Positions 1 through 7,236 of a stretch of DNA of 64,000 nt are shown piece by piece. Numbering within the stretch: position 1 is the stretch's first letter; the number at the start of each line of letters is the position of its first letter. The stretch comes from Hasllibacter sp. MH4015 (GTDB lineage Bacteria > Pseudomonadota > Alphaproteobacteria > Rhodobacterales > Rhodobacteraceae): contig NZ_JAHTBK010000001.1 of assembly GCF_020177575.1 (NCBI RefSeq), forward strand, positions 2,725,875 through 2,789,874. Reading direction: 5' to 3'. The notes under the pieces were generated by a model that saw only the letters and a program-made list of their open reading frames with translations, ran no database searches and had not been told where the DNA came from. The position numbers and the translations under genes are program-made.

Positions 1-1
1 A

Positions 2-595
2 TTCCAACTGGCCGATGAATTCGGGGTCAGCCAGGGCACGATGCGGCGCGCGCTGATCAGCCTTGAGGATATGGGATACCTCAACCGAAAGCCCGGACGC
101 GGCACGCTTGTGGCAACCAATATGCCCACGAAGCCGAGCGCGCCCGCGCCGGTGCCACGCCTCTTGACGGAAGACGGCACGCCCCTGGTGCTTGATCCCT
201 TCCGGGCACGCACCGACACACGCGGCGCGACCCCCGGGGAGGCGGATCTGTTCGGGTCCAACCGTCTTGCCACGATGGAACGGACGCTGAAGTGCAATGG
301 CACGCGGGCCGCGGTGGACGAGGTTGTGGTGCCCGAGGCCTTGATCCCGGCCTTGGACGAGGATGCCCCCGCAGACCTCGCGTCGCTCTTGCAGGCCCAT
401 GGCCAGGAGGCCGCGCGGATCACCGCCACCGCCCGCGCAGAGATGACGGACATGGCGCTCTCCGTTGCGCTTTCGACCGACCGGCACACGCCGCTTCTGT
501 GCGTCACCAGCGTGGCGCTGGACGGCAGCGGTGCAGCAATCGCCAGACAGGTGTTGCGCATAGCCATGCGCGGCGTCACCCTCGCCCACGAATAG
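2..595 (+). CDS. GntR/HutC-type transcriptional regulator, 5'-truncated
   Basis: The reading frame is open from base 2 to the TAG at 593-595, so the true start lies left of the window; an internal ATG at 41 is inside the DNA-binding domain and is not the start. The visible N-terminus is the second half of a winged helix (ADEFGVSQGTMRRAL, then LEDMGYLNRKPGRGT), typical of the GntR superfamily. The remaining ~140 residues look like a UTRA-type effector domain (TEDGTPLVLDPFRAR at its start and a C-terminal strand), which binds small molecules in HutC-like regulators. The ligand and target genes cannot be told from what is visible. It lies directly upstream of a tRNA gene on the same strand. Confidence 0.75.
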   Translation, partial: FQLADEFGVSQGTMRRALISLEDMGYLNRKPGRGTLVATNMPTKPSAPAPVPRLLTEDGTPLVLDPFRARTDTRGATPGEADLFGSNRLATMERTLKCNGTRAAVDEVVVPEALIPALDEDAPADLASLLQAHGQEAARITATARAEMTDMALSVALSTDRHTPLLCVTSVALDGSGAAIARQVLRIAMRGVTLAHE

Positions 596-621
596 CGCCG
601 GCACGCCGCCCTTTTTTGATG

Positions 622-650
622 TTGACGCACGACCCGCGCTGTCATACCCA
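622..650 (+). promoter_or_regulatory. Candidate promoter of the tRNA-Met gene
   Basis: TTGACG at 622-627 matches the -35 consensus at five of six positions. A 17-bp spacer leads to TACCCA at 645-650, a weak -10 match. The pair ends 14 bp before the tRNA 5' end, which is about right for a stable-RNA promoter. Inference from motif and spacing only. Confidence 0.35.
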
Positions 651-664
651 CAGCGCGCTTAGAT

Positions 665-741
665 GGCGGAGTAGCTCAGTTGGTTAGAGCAGCGGAATCA
701 TAATCCGCGTGTCGGGGGTTCAAGTCCCTCCTCCGCTACCA
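665..741 (+). tRNA. tRNA-Met (CAT anticodon), elongator type
   Basis: A 77-nt cloverleaf can be drawn. The acceptor arms are GGCGGAG (665-671) and CTCCGCT, and the D arm contains AGCTCAGTTGGTTAGAGC. The anticodon stem GCGGA/TCCGC closes the 7-nt loop ATCATAA with anticodon CAT, and the T arm contains GGGTTCAAGTCCC. The 3' CCA is encoded. CAT anticodons occur in initiator Met, elongator Met and lysidine-modified Ile tRNAs. The paired first acceptor position argues against the initiator, and the overall sequence resembles alphaproteobacterial elongator tRNA-Met. The 3' half is repeated about 110 bp downstream. Confidence 0.93.
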
Positions 742-891
742 TTTCCCGACCGAACGTATCCGGTTCCAACGCAGTGCCATAAGGCGCGCCCGACCGACGC
801 GCATCGCTGCAAGATGCTCTGGGTCGGGGGGTCAAGTCCCTCCTCCGCTACCATTTCCCGAACCGCACGTATCCTGTTTCAACGCGGTGCC
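711..891 (+). repeat. Direct repeat of the tRNA-Met 3' half plus downstream flank
   Basis: Bases 711-778 (tRNA variable/T-arm region, CCA and about 37 bp of flank) recur at 823-891. The first 38 bp, including the acceptor 3' strand and CCA, are identical except for one base (T719 versus G831). The remaining ~30 bp of flank are clearly related but diverged, with several substitutions. The second copy has no 5' half, so it cannot fold as a tRNA. It could be the relic of a tandem duplication or an attachment-site pair left by an excised tRNA-targeting element; only about 45 bp now separate the copies. Confidence 0.85.
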
Positions 892-1109
892 CGTCGGCAG
901 CCGCGATCGAACAGTCGAGGCTGGGAATCAGGCCGGTCAGGCCGCGGTCCTGTCCTGAAATTGTGTTGCTGATAGGATCGGCACAGGTCCGCGCCGCCCC
1001 TGCGGCTTAAATCAATTCGATTGGACCGGTTCGCGCGCGGTCGCGTTGCGTCGATGCTCCGACCACGTGGCACGGTCGGGTGGGGCCGTGCATCCAACAT
1101 GGACCGACA
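892..1109. other. Non-coding gap with no recognisable gene
   Basis: No credible ORF or RNA was recognised between the tRNA repeat and the end of the aldolase gene. The only structure seen is an inverted repeat GCACGG (1070-1075) / CCGTGC (1086-1091) just beyond the stop of the minus-strand aldolase gene. It lacks a T run, so it is at best a weak 3'-end hairpin for that operon. Confidence 0.5.
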
Positions 1110-1892
1110 TCAATCGCCCGTGAGAGCTTGGGTCCAATTCGCGAAGGCGGTCGCGATCAGGATCTTGTCCGAGCCGATCACGAATGTGCGTACGCCCCGC
1201 TCGCGCCATCCAGCCACCAGATCCGCACATTCCGACGGGTCGGGCGAAAAGACGGGCATGATGACCGGCAGATCCGCATCAAGCGCGGTGGCCACCATCC
1301 CCTCCACCGCCAACCGCACATCGGCATGGCGCCAATCGCCGTTCAGGCCCATGGAGACGGACAGATCGAACGGACCGACCATCACGGCGCGCAGGCCTTG
1401 GGTCGCGCAGATGTCCTTGATGTTGCGATGCCCTTCGGCTGTTTCGACCAAGGCGATGATGCCGACACGCGCCTCCTCTTCGGCCACGTAGTCCGTCCAG
1501 TTGCGGATGAAGTGCCCGCCCGAACGGCAACAGGGGCAGGCCCCGCGCAGACCCTGTGGGCCGAAGCGTGTTGCCGCGACCGCCTGAGCGGCGTCGGCCC
1601 CCGAGGAGAGGTTCGGGACGACGACATGTCGGATGCCCGCATCCAGCGCCTTCATGATGAGCACCGGATCATTGCGCGGCACCCGGACGGCGCAAGCGAT
1701 GTCATTGGCGTCCGCGGCACGGGCGAGGTTCTCGGCAGTCTCCATCCCGAAGACGCCGTGTTCGCAGTCGATGATCGTGAAGCCGAACCCGTTCAAGCCG
1801 ATCAGGTCCACCATTTCGGGTGCCGCGATCTGCGACCACGTGCCAAGCGTCACCGCGTCTGATGCGAGAAGCGTTCTGAGGTCGCGAGTCAT
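1110..1892 (-). CDS. HpcH/HpaI-family aldolase
   Basis: A 260-residue class II (metal-dependent) aldolase of the HpcH/HpaI/GarL family, which in characterised members cleaves or makes 4-hydroxy-2-oxoacids with pyruvate as the common half. Visible family features are IIDCEHGVFG (residues 40-49, with Asp42/Glu44/His45), the phosphate/carboxylate-binding Arg in AVRVPRND (Arg70), RFGPQGLRGA, the metal-binding Glu in LVETAEG, and VMVGPFDLSVSMG. The ATG at 1892 overlaps the TGA of the upstream RidA gene (ATGA), which fixes this start over the longer upstream frame. It is the last gene of the BKACE-TRAP-E1-RidA operon. The substrate is unknown, and a second paralogue sits in the next operon at 11082. 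Confidence 0.85.
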   Translation of the reverse strand: MTRDLRTLLASDAVTLGTWSQIAAPEMVDLIGLNGFGFTIIDCEHGVFGMETAENLARAADANDIACAVRVPRNDPVLIMKALDAGIRHVVVPNLSSGADAAQAVAATRFGPQGLRGACPCCRSGGHFIRNWTDYVAEEEARVGIIALVETAEGHRNIKDICATQGLRAVMVGPFDLSVSMGLNGDWRHADVRLAVEGMVATALDADLPVIMPVFSPDPSECADLVAGWRERGVRTFVIGSDKILIATAFANWTQALTGD

Positions 1893-2293
1893 GCGTCTGA
1901 CAGGCCGAGGATGGCCTTGCATTTGATCTCGACCAATATGCCAGGCATCGAGAAACCCTTGACCGAAAAGCCTGTCCAAGTCGGGTATCGGTTGGTGAAG
2001 TACCGGTCCTTGACGGCCATGAAGGTCTTCAGCTCGTCCATCGAGCCCGCGAACCAGCTTTCGAGCTCGACCACATCATCAAAGCTGGCCCCGGCCGCGG
2101 CCAGAACCTTGCCCGCATTCTCGAAGGCCTGGGTGAACTGCGCCTCCGCTCCTTCGACCACGTTGAGGTTTTCGTCCCGGCCCACCTGACCGGAGCAATA
2201 AAGCGTGTCGCCCACCAGAATGCCGGGGGCGTAGTGATAGGTGTCGTAGATGTTCTCCATCCCCTCGGGGATGATGACCTTGCGGCTGGGCAT
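1889..2293 (-). CDS. RidA/YjgF family protein
   Basis: 134 residues, the normal length for a Rid (YjgF/YER057c/UK114) subunit, a trimer that usually hydrolyses enamine/imine intermediates or performs related deamination. Recognisable segments are YHYAPGILVGDTLYCSGQVG near the N-terminus, FENAGKVLAAAGASFDDVVE, and a C-terminal PGILVEIKCKAIL. In typical RidA proteins a conserved Arg near residue 105 binds the substrate carboxylate; here the region reads GFSMPGILVEIKC with no obvious Arg, so it may belong to a Rid subgroup other than canonical RidA. The start has a good GGAGG ribosome site that overlaps the stop of the E1 gene. Its place in the operon suggests handling a reactive amino or keto intermediate of the same pathway. 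Confidence 0.8.
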   Translation of the reverse strand: MPSRKVIIPEGMENIYDTYHYAPGILVGDTLYCSGQVGRDENLNVVEGAEAQFTQAFENAGKVLAAAGASFDDVVELESWFAGSMDELKTFMAVKDRYFTNRYPTWTGFSVKGFSMPGILVEIKCKAILGLSDA

Positions 2294-2298
2294 TGGGC

Positions 2299-4329
2299 TT
2301 ACCTCCTGTAGCAGACGGATTTCACGGCCTCGGCGATGCGGCGCGCATCGGGCATGTATTGGCGTTCCAGCCTGTCGTTGTAGGGCACAGGCATCTCGGG
2401 CGCGCCGATGCGGGCGACGGGCGCGTCGAGCCAGTCAAAGGCGGCCTCATTGATGGCGGAGGCGATTTCACCGCCGAACCCGCCGAAAAGCGGCGCCTCG
2501 TGCACGACAACGGCGCGGTTCGTCTTGCGGACACTGTCGGCGATTGTGTCGATGTCGAACGGCTTGATCGTGCGGGGGTCGATGACCTCCACGCTGATCC
2601 CTTCATCGGCGAGTTTCTCGGCGGCCTGAACGGCACGCTCCACCATCGCCAAGGTGGCAACGATTGTGCAATCCGTCCCTTGCCGCACAACGCGCGCGCG
2701 GCCCGGTTCGATCGCGTAGGTCTCGTCAGGAACAGGTTGCGGTTGTCCCAGGTATAGAAGCTTGTGTTCCAGAAAAACGACCGGCCCGTTGTGACGGATG
2801 GCGGCGGCCATGAGGCCCTTGGCGTCATAGGCGGAGGCGGGCGCGTAGATCTCCAGCCCCGGTACGTTGGCAAAAAACATCTCAAGCGATTGGCAATGCT
2901 GTGCGGCCAGTCGGATGCCCGCGCCCTGGGGACCGCGGAACACGATGGGAACCTTGGCCTTGCCACCCAGCATGAAGCGCGCCTTGGCGGCCTGGTTGAC
3001 GATGGCATCCATCATGAGGGTCACGAAATCCCAAAGCTGAGCCTCCACCACCACGCGCTTGCCACGCATCGCCGCACCGACGCCGCAGGTTGCAATCGCA
3101 CCCTCAGAGATCGGCGTGTCGCGCACGCGATCTGGTCCGAAGTCGTCGAACAGGCCGCGCGTCAGGCCGAAAATGCCACCGGTTTTGCCAATGTCTTCGC
3201 CCAAAAGGACCACATCCTCGTCGCGGGCCATTTCCTGGGCAAACGCCTCGGTGATGGCTTGCGCATATGTGATTTCGCGGTTGCCCGGGGCGGGCGGTGC
3301 CGCTTTCAGCTTGGGGCGCGGCGCGCTGACAAGGGCCATGGCGCCACCCATGTCGGGTTCGGATTGGGATTTGGCCCAGTCGATCGCGGCTTCGATCTCG
3401 GTCTCAGCGGCTTCGTTCAGCGCGGTGTAGCGTGCGTCGTCGAGTTCGGAGCGTGCCGCCATGTCCGCGCCGAGACGGATGATCGGATCGCGGGATTTCC
3501 ACGCCTCCTCCTCCGCCTCACTCCGATAGGCGGGCAGGTTGGCGCGCATGGAATGGTCATCCCAGCGATAGGTCAACGCCTCGATCAGGGTCGGCCCATC
3601 GCCCGCGCGGGCGCGCAGGGCGGCGCGGGTCACGGCAGCATGGACAGTCGCCAGATCATTGCCATCGATCCGGTCGTTCGGGACGCCGTAGGCGTCGGCC
3701 CGGCCCGCGATCGTGGCACCCGCCGTGACCGCCTCCGTCGCTGTTGTCAGACCGTATTGGTTGTTTTCGCAAAAGAAGATCAGCGGCAGGTTCCAGATCG
3801 CGGCAAGGTTCATGGCCTCGTGGAAGATGCCCTCATTCGCCGCGCCATCGCCGAAGAAGGTGATCCCGATGGCACCGCTGCCATCAAGCTGCTCAGCCAG
3901 GGCCGCCCCGGTCCCAAGGCCCATGCCCGCGCCGATGATGCCGTTTGCGCCCAGAATACCCTCGTCGAAATCCGCGATATGCATCGACCCGCCCAGGCCC
4001 GCGCAATAGCCTGCTTCGCGCCCCATCAATTCGGCAAACATCCGGCCCAGATCGGCCCCTTTTGCGATTGTGTGGCCGTGGCCGCGATGGTGGGTCAGGA
4101 CGAAGTCCTGCGGCTCCAGCACGGCGCAGGCCCCCGCCGCGATGGCCTCCTGCCCGACGCTGGAATGGGCGGTGCCTTTGATCACGCCCTGCAGGAACAG
4201 CTCCTTCGCGCGGGTCTCAAACCGGCGAATGCGAAGCATCATTTTCAGGCCAGCCAAACGCTCTTCCGGCCCCAGCGTATTGCCGCTTGGGTCAGTGCGA
4301 AGCGTGTCGAGGATGGAGGGATCAGCCAT
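2299..4329 (-). CDS. Fused alpha/beta E1 component of a 2-oxoacid (or acetoin) dehydrogenase
   Basis: A 676-residue ThDP enzyme joining E1 alpha (about 1-335) and E1 beta (about 348-676), normally separate subunits. The alpha half carries the substrate/phosphate motif HHRGHGHTIAKG and a ThDP-binding GDGAANEG...ENNQYGL motif. The beta half begins REITYAQAITEAFAQEMARD, contains LLGEDIGKTGG and ends with the transketolase C-terminal domain. E1 enzymes decarboxylate a 2-oxoacid (or cleave acetoin) and pass the acyl group to an E2 lipoyl protein. No E2 or E3 gene is in this window, so it must borrow a housekeeping partner or use another acceptor. It starts 3 nt after the TRAP permease stop, in the middle of the operon. 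Confidence 0.88.
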   Translation of the reverse strand: MADPSILDTLRTDPSGNTLGPEERLAGLKMMLRIRRFETRAKELFLQGVIKGTAHSSVGQEAIAAGACAVLEPQDFVLTHHRGHGHTIAKGADLGRMFAELMGREAGYCAGLGGSMHIADFDEGILGANGIIGAGMGLGTGAALAEQLDGSGAIGITFFGDGAANEGIFHEAMNLAAIWNLPLIFFCENNQYGLTTATEAVTAGATIAGRADAYGVPNDRIDGNDLATVHAAVTRAALRARAGDGPTLIEALTYRWDDHSMRANLPAYRSEAEEEAWKSRDPIIRLGADMAARSELDDARYTALNEAAETEIEAAIDWAKSQSEPDMGGAMALVSAPRPKLKAAPPAPGNREITYAQAITEAFAQEMARDEDVVLLGEDIGKTGGIFGLTRGLFDDFGPDRVRDTPISEGAIATCGVGAAMRGKRVVVEAQLWDFVTLMMDAIVNQAAKARFMLGGKAKVPIVFRGPQGAGIRLAAQHCQSLEMFFANVPGLEIYAPASAYDAKGLMAAAIRHNGPVVFLEHKLLYLGQPQPVPDETYAIEPGRARVVRQGTDCTIVATLAMVERAVQAAEKLADEGISVEVIDPRTIKPFDIDTIADSVRKTNRAVVVHEAPLFGGFGGEIASAINEAAFDWLDAPVARIGAPEMPVPYNDRLERQYMPDARRIAEAVKSVCYRR

Positions 4330-4332
4330 GCA

Positions 4333-5649
4333 TCACCCGTAAAACAGCCGTGGCAACCAGAGCGACAGATCGGGCCACAGGATCACGATGGCCAGCGCGA
4401 TGATCTGCAACCCGATGAACGGCCACTGGGCGGAGAAGATGTCTTGCAGCGTCACGCCCTCGGGGGCCGCACCTTTGAGGTAGAAACAGGCCGGGCCGAA
4501 GGGCGGTGTGAGGTAGGCGATCTGCATCGACAGGTTGAAGACGATGCCGAACCAGATCGGGTCATAACCCAGTTCCGTCAGAACCGGCAGGAAGATCGGC
4601 ATGGTCAGGAAGAGGATGCCTATCCAGTCGATGAAGAACCCCAGCAGGATGAAAACACCAACCATCACTGCCAGGATCACGGACGGATTGTCGGACACGC
4701 CCGCCAGCATGGTCGAGGCGAAGTCGATCCCGCCCATCAGGTTGTAGACCCCGATCAGGGCGTTGGTGCCGAAGACCAGCCAGAACACCATGCCGCAGGT
4801 GCGCAGCGCCTGGACCATCACCTCGCGGATCATCGCGTAGCTGAGCGTGCCGCGCGCCCATGCGGCGACGGCGGCCCCGAAGGCCCCAAGGGCCGCGCTT
4901 TCGGTGATGGAGGCGAGGCCCGCATAGATCGACACCAAAACCCCTCCCGCAACGGCCACGGGCAGGGCCACACCCTTGAAAAGGCGCAGCTTTTCGGAAA
5001 GCGGCATATCCCGCTCCTCCGGGCCGAGAGCCGGGCCCATGGCGGGGTTCAATCCGCAGCGCAGCAAAACGTAGGTTGCGTAGAAGCTCGCCAGCATCAG
5101 GCCGGGGATCAAGGTTGCGAGGAAGAGGTGAGAGATATTCACCTCTGCCGTCAGACCGTAGAAGATCAGGATGATCGAGGGCGGGATCATGGTGCCGAGC
5201 GATCCGCCTGCCGTGATGATGCCGATGGCCAGCTTCTTGTCATAGCCAAGCCGCAGCATCTGGGGCAGCGCGATCAGGCCCAGGAGGACGATTTCGCCAC
5301 CTATGATGCCGGTTGTGGCCCCAAGGATGACGGCCACGAAGATCGTCACCACGCCGATGCCGCCGCGCAAGCTGCCGGCCCAGACATGGAACGCGCGGTA
5401 GAGGTCCTTGGCGACGCCCGACTTCTCCATAAAACTCGCCATGATGACGAACATCGGCACGGCGATCAGCGCGAAGCTGTCGATGAAATCGACCGTTCGG
5501 CTCGCCACGATGAACAGCGAATTCGGACCGAAGAACGTGACGGCCAGAATGACGGCGATGGACCCGGACACGAAGGCGAGTGGCACGCCCATCATCAACA
5601 GCGTCGCCATGGCTGCGATGATCAGAAGGGTGATCGTGCCGATATCCAT
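4333..5649 (-). CDS. TRAP transporter large permease subunit (DctM family), system 1
   Basis: 438 residues, almost entirely hydrophobic, with the roughly 12 membrane segments of DctM proteins. Recognisable are the N-terminal LLIIAAMATLLMMGVPLAF, the loop GATTGIIGGEIVLLG, the conserved GGSLGTMIPPSIILIFYG and a C-terminal NLSMQIAYLTPPFGPACFYL. This subunit forms the Na+-coupled substrate channel together with DctQ and the periplasmic DctP. It starts 3 nt after the dctQ stop, so the genes are co-transcribed. The substrate is not evident; operon partners (BKACE, ThDP enzyme, aldolase) suggest an organic acid. Confidence 0.93.
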   Translation of the reverse strand: MDIGTITLLIIAAMATLLMMGVPLAFVSGSIAVILAVTFFGPNSLFIVASRTVDFIDSFALIAVPMFVIMASFMEKSGVAKDLYRAFHVWAGSLRGGIGVVTIFVAVILGATTGIIGGEIVLLGLIALPQMLRLGYDKKLAIGIITAGGSLGTMIPPSIILIFYGLTAEVNISHLFLATLIPGLMLASFYATYVLLRCGLNPAMGPALGPEERDMPLSEKLRLFKGVALPVAVAGGVLVSIYAGLASITESAALGAFGAAVAAWARGTLSYAMIREVMVQALRTCGMVFWLVFGTNALIGVYNLMGGIDFASTMLAGVSDNPSVILAVMVGVFILLGFFIDWIGILFLTMPIFLPVLTELGYDPIWFGIVFNLSMQIAYLTPPFGPACFYLKGAAPEGVTLQDIFSAQWPFIGLQIIALAIVILWPDLSLWLPRLFYG

Positions 5650-5652
5650 CGC

Positions 5653-6144
5653 TCAACGCGCCTTTTGCGGCAGCGCGCGGCGCAGCAGGACCAGAAGGAA
5701 CAGGACCGCGCCAAGAAACAGCATGACTTTGAGGTAGGAGGGAAGCGGAGAGTTGAAGGTCGATCCCGTACGCTCCGGCATCCACGAGCCGTCGAGCGCG
5801 AACCGCCAGATCGCGCGCTCGGCCATACGCCAGGAGGCATAGGCGAGGCCGGACAGGTAAATCGCGCCCGCCGCGATGCTCAACCAATGCGAAACGCGCT
5901 CCAGCCGCGGGTTCTTCTCCACCAGGAAATTGATCCGCATATGCGTGCCCTCGGCCATGCAGAAGGCACCCCCGAAAATGAACGCGAAACCCGCCAGCAG
6001 GACGGAGATTTCGTGGGCCCACGCCGTCGGCGCGCCAAAGCCGTAGCGGGCGACGACCTCGTAGACCATCACGAGGATGATGGCGCCGAAGCACCAGGCC
6101 GCCGTCCGCCCCAACCACAGGGCGAATGTGTCGAGAAATCGCAT
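5653..6144 (-). CDS. TRAP transporter small permease subunit (DctQ family), system 1
   Basis: 163 residues from ATG 6144 (MRFLDTFALWLGRTAAWCFG), with four hydrophobic segments as in DctQ proteins and the family motif around FGAPTAWAHEISVLLAGFAF followed by EGTHMRINFL. A longer upstream frame exists but would begin inside the intergenic hairpin, so the ATG next to the start of hydrophobicity was chosen. DctQ bridges the receptor and the DctM channel in the inner membrane. A strong hairpin separates it from the upstream dctP gene, while dctM follows after 3 nt. Confidence 0.88.
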   Translation of the reverse strand: MRFLDTFALWLGRTAAWCFGAIILVMVYEVVARYGFGAPTAWAHEISVLLAGFAFIFGGAFCMAEGTHMRINFLVEKNPRLERVSHWLSIAAGAIYLSGLAYASWRMAERAIWRFALDGSWMPERTGSTFNSPLPSYLKVMLFLGAVLFLLVLLRRALPQKAR

Positions 6145-6159
6145 AGGCGTTGCCCTTTC

Positions 6160-6187
6160 GTCGGGGCCGCCCGAAGGCGACCCCGAC
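6160..6187 (-). promoter_or_regulatory. Intergenic hairpin between dctP and dctQ (mRNA stabiliser/attenuator)
   Basis: On the minus strand, 12-nt arms (GTCGGGGTCGCC and GGCGGCCCCGAC) pair completely with one G-U and enclose a TTCG tetraloop. The hairpin starts 4 nt after the dctP stop and ends 15 nt before the dctQ ATG. No T run follows, so it is not a standard terminator. Hairpins between dctP and dctQ are known in other TRAP operons, where they are thought to keep receptor mRNA in excess over the membrane subunits. Confidence 0.85.
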
Positions 6188-6191
6188 ACGC

Positions 6192-7196
6192 TCAGTTCAA
6201 GCCCAGTTCGGTCAGGAAGGCGCGGTGGCTGTCGACGATGGCCTGCGCATTCGGGCTGCGCCCGCCCCATTCCGTCCAGACCTCATCGGTCAGGGCGCGG
6301 AAGGTTGCGGCCTCCGCCTCGCCGAATTCGATGAAGGTCACGCCCAGTTCCGTCTGCGCCTGTTCGGCGGCGGCCGCATCGGCCTCGGGCAATTCCGTGG
6401 CAAGCCGTTCGGACATCGCGTTGCAGGCGTCTTCAAAGGCTTGCTGGTTCTCCGGCGACAGGGCGTTCCATGTGTCCATCGACACGCTCATTTCCGTGAC
6501 GGCCATTGAGTGGCGGGCGAGGATCGAATAGTCGGCCTGATTGTGCATGCCGAGCGCCACGTTGAGGGCCACATTGGCAAGGTCGGTGGCGTCCAGCACA
6601 CCGGTTTCCATCGCCGTCACGCTTTCGCCCACACCCATCGTCACAAGCGACGCACCCGCCCGGCTGAGCAGGTCGGAGGCGAGGCCGCCGGGCGCTCGCA
6701 TGGACAGGCCTTCGAAATCGGCGACCGTGTTGATCGGCACGGTGGAGGGGATCTGCTCCGGCGGCCAATAGACGGGGCAGATGAACATCATGTCATATTG
6801 CGCATAAAGCGCGCGGGCGAGGTCGAGGCCGCCGCCTTCGGTGAACCAGCGATTGCGCGTCTCGCTGTCGGGATAGGCGGCAATCGTGTCGCCCAGAACG
6901 CCCATGGCGGGGTCGCTGCCCGCGAAGTACGTGGGCGCGGTGTACTGGCCTTCGAGGATGCCGTTCTGGATCGCCTCGATGGTTTCCGCGGCACCCACGA
7001 CCGCGCCACCGGGCAGGACGGTAATCTGCACTTCGCCCCCCGTCGCCTCGGCCAGTTCGGCGGCCATATCCTCGAACGCGACGGTTGTTGCGGCGGTCGC
7101 GCCAAGGAAGGTCTGCATTCGGATCTCTTCGGCATAACCGGTGGTCGCGGCGACGGCGCCAATCGCGCCGCCAAGCAGCAAGGTCTTGATCTTCAT
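6192..7196 (-). CDS. TRAP transporter solute-binding protein (DctP family), system 1
   Basis: 334 residues with a clear Sec signal peptide (MKIKTLLLGGAIGAVAATTGYA, cleavage probably before Glu23). The mature protein shows DctP-fold features: GGEVQITVLPGGAVVGAAE near residues 53-71, LSMRAPGGLASDLLSRAGAS with the carboxylate-binding Arg, and METGVLDATDLANVAL. The receptor delivers substrate, normally via a carboxylate salt bridge to that Arg, to the DctQM permease encoded downstream. It resembles the branch of DctP proteins for keto or aromatic acids, but I cannot assign the ligand. The gene lies 40 nt downstream of the BKACE gene in the same operon. Confidence 0.92.
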   Translation of the reverse strand: MKIKTLLLGGAIGAVAATTGYAEEIRMQTFLGATAATTVAFEDMAAELAEATGGEVQITVLPGGAVVGAAETIEAIQNGILEGQYTAPTYFAGSDPAMGVLGDTIAAYPDSETRNRWFTEGGGLDLARALYAQYDMMFICPVYWPPEQIPSTVPINTVADFEGLSMRAPGGLASDLLSRAGASLVTMGVGESVTAMETGVLDATDLANVALNVALGMHNQADYSILARHSMAVTEMSVSMDTWNALSPENQQAFEDACNAMSERLATELPEADAAAAEQAQTELGVTFIEFGEAEAATFRALTDEVWTEWGGRSPNAQAIVDSHRAFLTELGLN

Positions 7197-7236
7197 CTCG
7201 TATTCCTCCCTGAGATGTCGGATGATGCTCGCGGTC

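Noticed and set aside
823-855. A second tRNA gene
   Set aside because: Only the T arm and acceptor 3' strand are present; no D arm, anticodon arm or 5' acceptor strand can be drawn.
2764-6531. A 1255-codon open frame on the plus strand
   Set aside because: It lies antisense to the E1, DctM and DctQ genes, has a composition rich in His, Arg, Gln and Asp with no domain, and is a GC-bias shadow.
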